Below, one piece after another: positions 63,201 to 64,000 of a stretch of DNA of 64,000 nucleotides. The DNA lies in assembly GCF_016887565.1 (NCBI RefSeq), contig NZ_CP069396.1, positions 2,073,001 to 2,137,000 of the forward strand, in the 5' to 3' direction. Below the pieces are notes generated by a model. The model had not been told where the DNA came from. It saw only the letters and a program-made list of their open reading frames with translations, and ran no database searches. How positions within the stretch are numbered: the stretch's first letter is position 1; the number at the start of each line of letters is the position of its first letter. Origin of the DNA: Archangium violaceum. Lineage in GTDB: Bacteria > Myxococcota > Myxococcia > Myxococcales > Myxococcaceae. The translations under genes and the position numbers were made by a program.

Positions 63201-63764
63201 GGCCCGATTCATCCTCCCCGTCTGCTCGGGAGACAGGTAGGGGAGAGAGCCTTCGATGAGCCGAGGATTCAGCACCTCCTGATATTCCCGGGGGAGGAGT
63301 GAAGCGCTCCCGAAGCCCGTGAGCTTCACTTCGCCCGTTTCGGGGTGGACGAGGACGTTCTGGGGCTTGAGGTCCCTGTGAGCGACGCCGTGTCGATGGA
63401 CCTCCGAGAGGGCTCGAGTGATTTGGATGGCGAGCTGGAGGAAGCGCCCGGGCTCCATGGGGGGGCCGAGGAGTTGAGAGAGGGGACGGCCGCCAAGATC
63501 TTCCAGGACCAGGACCAGCCGGTCCCGGCTGCGCTCCAGGGCATACGGTCTCACCGCTGCCGGGCCCCCCACCTTCTTCCCAACCTCGTACTCATTCTTC
63601 AGTCGCTCGAGCTCCCGGAGGGCTGGGTGCTCGGAGAGGGGCATCTTGAGCGTGACCGGCCGCCCATCCAGCTCCCTCAACGCGCGGTAGACGAGGGTCG
63701 AGGCCCCTGTCTGAAGCGCTTCGGTAGCGGTGTATCCCAGGAGGACAGGCAGACCGACAGGCAT
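57213..63764 (-). CDS. Giant hybrid: Ser/Thr kinase - AAA/ATPase - TPR-like - GAF - PAS - PAS - GAF - histidine kinase
   Basis: A 2183-aa signalling protein of the HstK type known from cyanobacteria and myxobacteria. In order: a Hanks-type kinase domain (about 8-280; Lys40, HRDLKPQN at 129-136, but the DFG motif reads GFG at 150-152); an AAA-like ATPase (Walker A GYSGIGKS near 332, Walker B ALFLDDLQWAD near 470); a long helical-repeat region (about 700-1290); GAF (about 1300-1450), PAS (about 1500-1620), PAS (about 1640-1740) and GAF (about 1765-1920) sensors; then HisKA with IASHELKTPLTS near 1940 and a HATPase with NAIKYGAHRP and GLGLGLFIARQ. No receiver or transmembrane segment is present. 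With Asp replaced in DFG, Mg-ATP handling by the kinase domain is doubtful, while the histidine kinase looks intact. Confidence 0.94.
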   Translation of the reverse strand: MPVGLPVLLGYTATEALQTGASTLVYRALRELDGRPVTLKMPLSEHPALRELERLKNEYEVGKKVGGPAAVRPYALERSRDRLVLVLEDLGGRPLSQLLGPPMEPGRFLQLAIQITRALSEVHRHGVAHRDLKPQNVLVHPETGEVKLTGFGSASLLPREYQEVLNPRLIEGSLPYLSPEQTGRMNRAVDYRSDLYSLGVILFEMLTGTLPFQASDPLGWIHCHIARPPPSPSSIIPEIPEALSSVVLKLLSKMAEERYQSAPGLRFDLERCLEQWTAHGSIASFPLGAHDVSELFQIPQKLYGREEEVASLMDAFARVVSHGAPELLLVSGYSGIGKSFLVRELHRPIVRARGFFLSGKFEQFKRDTPYATIAQALREFVQQLLTEDEERIAEWKRRIQGAVGLNGQLLIEVVPQLELIIGKQPPLQELPPLEAQHRFHRVFQQFLKVFTRKEHPLALFLDDLQWADAASLRLIHYLLTQPETRYLLVIGAYRNNEVSPSHPLMLTLSELRQAGAAVNERVLSPLSVEHLNLLIADTLHQEPRHTCSLAQLIQEKTQGNPFFATQFLTMIYQEGLIEFDRTAAAWRWDINQIRTKRYTDNVVELLVERLKRLPDSTRNALMLAASVGERIDSRLLAVIRDMPEEEIHREMWEAVREGLMLRMGETYQFLHDRVQQAAYSLLPEDQRSEVHLRSGRLLLSHLSPAELEERVFAVVDQLNRGASAVISPEEKERIASLDLLAGRKAKASTAYRSAVKYLSAGVTLLTEGCWEEQYALAYALHEELAECEYLSGGTEEAERLFTQVIKRARMRVDKAAAYCGLINLHVTKSENERAVGTALECLELFGIRMSPHPGWSEVEVEYGRIWASLGDRCIEELLELPLMTDLEIQVAVRVLAALLPPASFTDHNLFHLLLCHMVNLSLRHGISDATPHGYAGFGSILGPTFHCYQDGYRFVRLARDLVEKHHYLAVKARVLFFMGRVAFWNRPLPEALGYYKTAFQVSIETGDLAHACYCSNALLMTLLTQGDPLSEVYRESEVRLDFVRKAKYQGIGDIIVSTQRFIQNMRGFTRTFSTFTDERFSQEEFEARLAESRGTAMACLYNILKLRARFMSGDYEEALAAASRAREFLWTILSHLLMHDYHVYDALTLAAVHDKVPPDERASLLETLTAHQRQLQEWAGTCPETFFNTSALVSAELARIQGRDQEAMKLYEAAIRSAQENGFVQNEGLSYEVAARFYLQRGFEDFARTYLRRARACYERWGADGKVRQLDERYPELVERPVLPMSSTVMARPEQLDLLSVMKASQAISGEIVLERLLKTLMCVLLEQAGAQTGVLMLRRGEELSISAEAWLERGNVVVRLFPAEPSALVPPQSLINYVKRTRERVILGDASAPGLSGSDGPAAPRRPRSALCLPILRQGELVAILYLENNLARNAFSSDRMATLDLLASQAAISLENARLYSEVKEEIRERKQAEAAASERAAALARSEHALHAKSQLLESIVASMGEGVAVADESGRLVLVNPVAEQIVGIGVTDATPGQWPGRYGFYLQDQVTPYPSEALPLVRAIRGEPVDRAELFMRHPSRPKGVWLLVTARPLKDDLGILRGGVAVISDVTDVKEAEETLRRSQRQLQSIIDNTPALVSIKDAQGRFLLVNRRFESLFGVKAEQLIGKTDDEVFPQEQAEEFRAHDHAVLEAGRPLEWEEAMPHCDGLHTYLSVKFPLGEATVTSYALCSISTDITERKRLEMAERFLANASRELVTSLDYETTFQRIAGLAVPELADLCIVFEPDESGQHQPVAVADVLPSRAQHVREFLQRHPLAASASAGPHRVLSTDQPESYPGRPGLLGQPIPEEDRWNALRELEWKPSLCIPLRARGRCLGVLSLLSTRRNHGYGPAELALAEELGRRAAFSLDNALLYREAQESIRVRDEFLSIASHELKTPLTSMKLRARHLELTLARQPLEPQLGGTVSRMLETFGDQLQRLAQLVEQLLDVSRIDMGRLELRLEEVDLAAVARGVADRLTEQLERAGCTLALELEGPVIGAWDRLRIEQVVMNLLTNAIKYGAHRPIRMKVCSEGDRAMLRLEDHGIGIPREDQARIFERFARAASHNYGGLGLGLFIARQIVQAHVGRIWVESEPGKGSTFFVELPRSFCGQRQELPPTPAGTDSTSRSQAAAEHS

Positions 63765-64000
63765 ACCGAAACGGTAATAACTGTCGCAACACGACGCCTA
63801 CATCATCGAGCGTTGCCTGAAGCAGGGCATCGAGACCATCGAAGCGACGGAGCAGGCGCAGCTGTTCGAGCTCTCCTCTCCGCGAAGAAGGTCAGGCCCT
63901 CGCCGCTCGCGACACCTCCAGCACGGGTGACGCGGGCGCGGCTCCGCCGACCTTCGGGCCGACCTCCGCCGCGGTGGATCGGGGGGGAGAACGTGGGCCT
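63765..64000. other. Upstream region of the hybrid kinase gene (window end)
   Basis: No complete gene is supported here. A plus-strand frame is open from 63781 to a TGA at 63928-63930 (text like AYIIERCLKQGIETIEATEQ), which could be a fragment of a broken gene, but it has no start signal and I cannot assign it. Confidence 0.35.

Overview
The window is about 70% GC and densely coded with short gaps. It reads as chromosome of a myxobacterium, most likely the Cystobacter/Archangium/Myxococcus group. That call rests on the eukaryote-like Ser/Thr kinases (one with a TPR tail, one a giant kinase-ATPase-histidine kinase hybrid), a sigma-54 activator, HD-GYP and response-regulator proteins, and polymorphic lipoprotein toxins of the kind myxobacteria exchange between outer membranes. 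No taxonomic marker gene is present, so the assignment is by style and family content.

Layout. 1-9.8 kb: the 3' end of gltB, then gltD, a stand-alone RibD-type deaminase, an exported carboxypeptidase-regulatory-repeat/PDZ protein, a glutathione transferase and a SWIM-SNF2 helicase. 9.8-13.0 kb: a small Cys-repeat lipoprotein, a ChbG/YdjC deacetylase and a kinase-TPR protein. 13.0-15.0 kb: an SMI1/KNR4 immunity gene and an overlapping lipoprotein toxin with a WHH nuclease tip (SitA/SitI-like). 15.3-19.9 kb: an SsnA-like amidohydrolase that has lost metal ligands, a peroxiredoxin and PEP carboxylase. 20.0-25.1 kb: an unrecognised membrane protein, a predicted immunity gene and a second lipoprotein toxin with a restriction-endonuclease-like tip. 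25.3-32.2 kb: an M13 metallopeptidase, two glycosyltransferases, an ECF-type sigma factor and a sigma-54 activator without a sensor domain.

32.1-39.9 kb holds the least explained unit: five minus-strand genes (an unknown 591-aa protein, an unknown 208-aa protein, an unknown 976-aa protein, a phage-tail-collar-like protein and a two-headed GT2 glycosyltransferase). The last three are separated by 1-nt gaps, so they should be translationally coupled. There is no capsid, terminase, sheath, baseplate or integrase gene nearby.

40.0-48.6 kb: a ClC chloride channel with CBS domains, an ECF sigma factor overlapping its membrane anti-sigma gene, a fatty acid desaturase, a site-2-type protease with a TPR-like tail, DusB and a GH1 glycosidase. 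48.9-53.9 kb: a histone-H1-like basic protein with its own promoter and terminator, an NFACT-domain protein, a Cys-cluster protein, a SprT-like protein, pyruvate kinase and a 94-bp palindromic repeat. 53.9-57.1 kb: a GAF/HD-GYP protein, ribulose-phosphate epimerase, a single-domain response regulator and tRNA-Pro(CGG) with a terminator. 57.2-63.8 kb: the 2183-aa hybrid kinase.

Most genes are housekeeping or signalling. The accessory content is the two toxin/immunity modules, the five-gene unit and the Cys-repeat lipoprotein. Family calls come from reading motifs; no database search was possible. Start sites were chosen by ribosome-binding-site spacing and family length.
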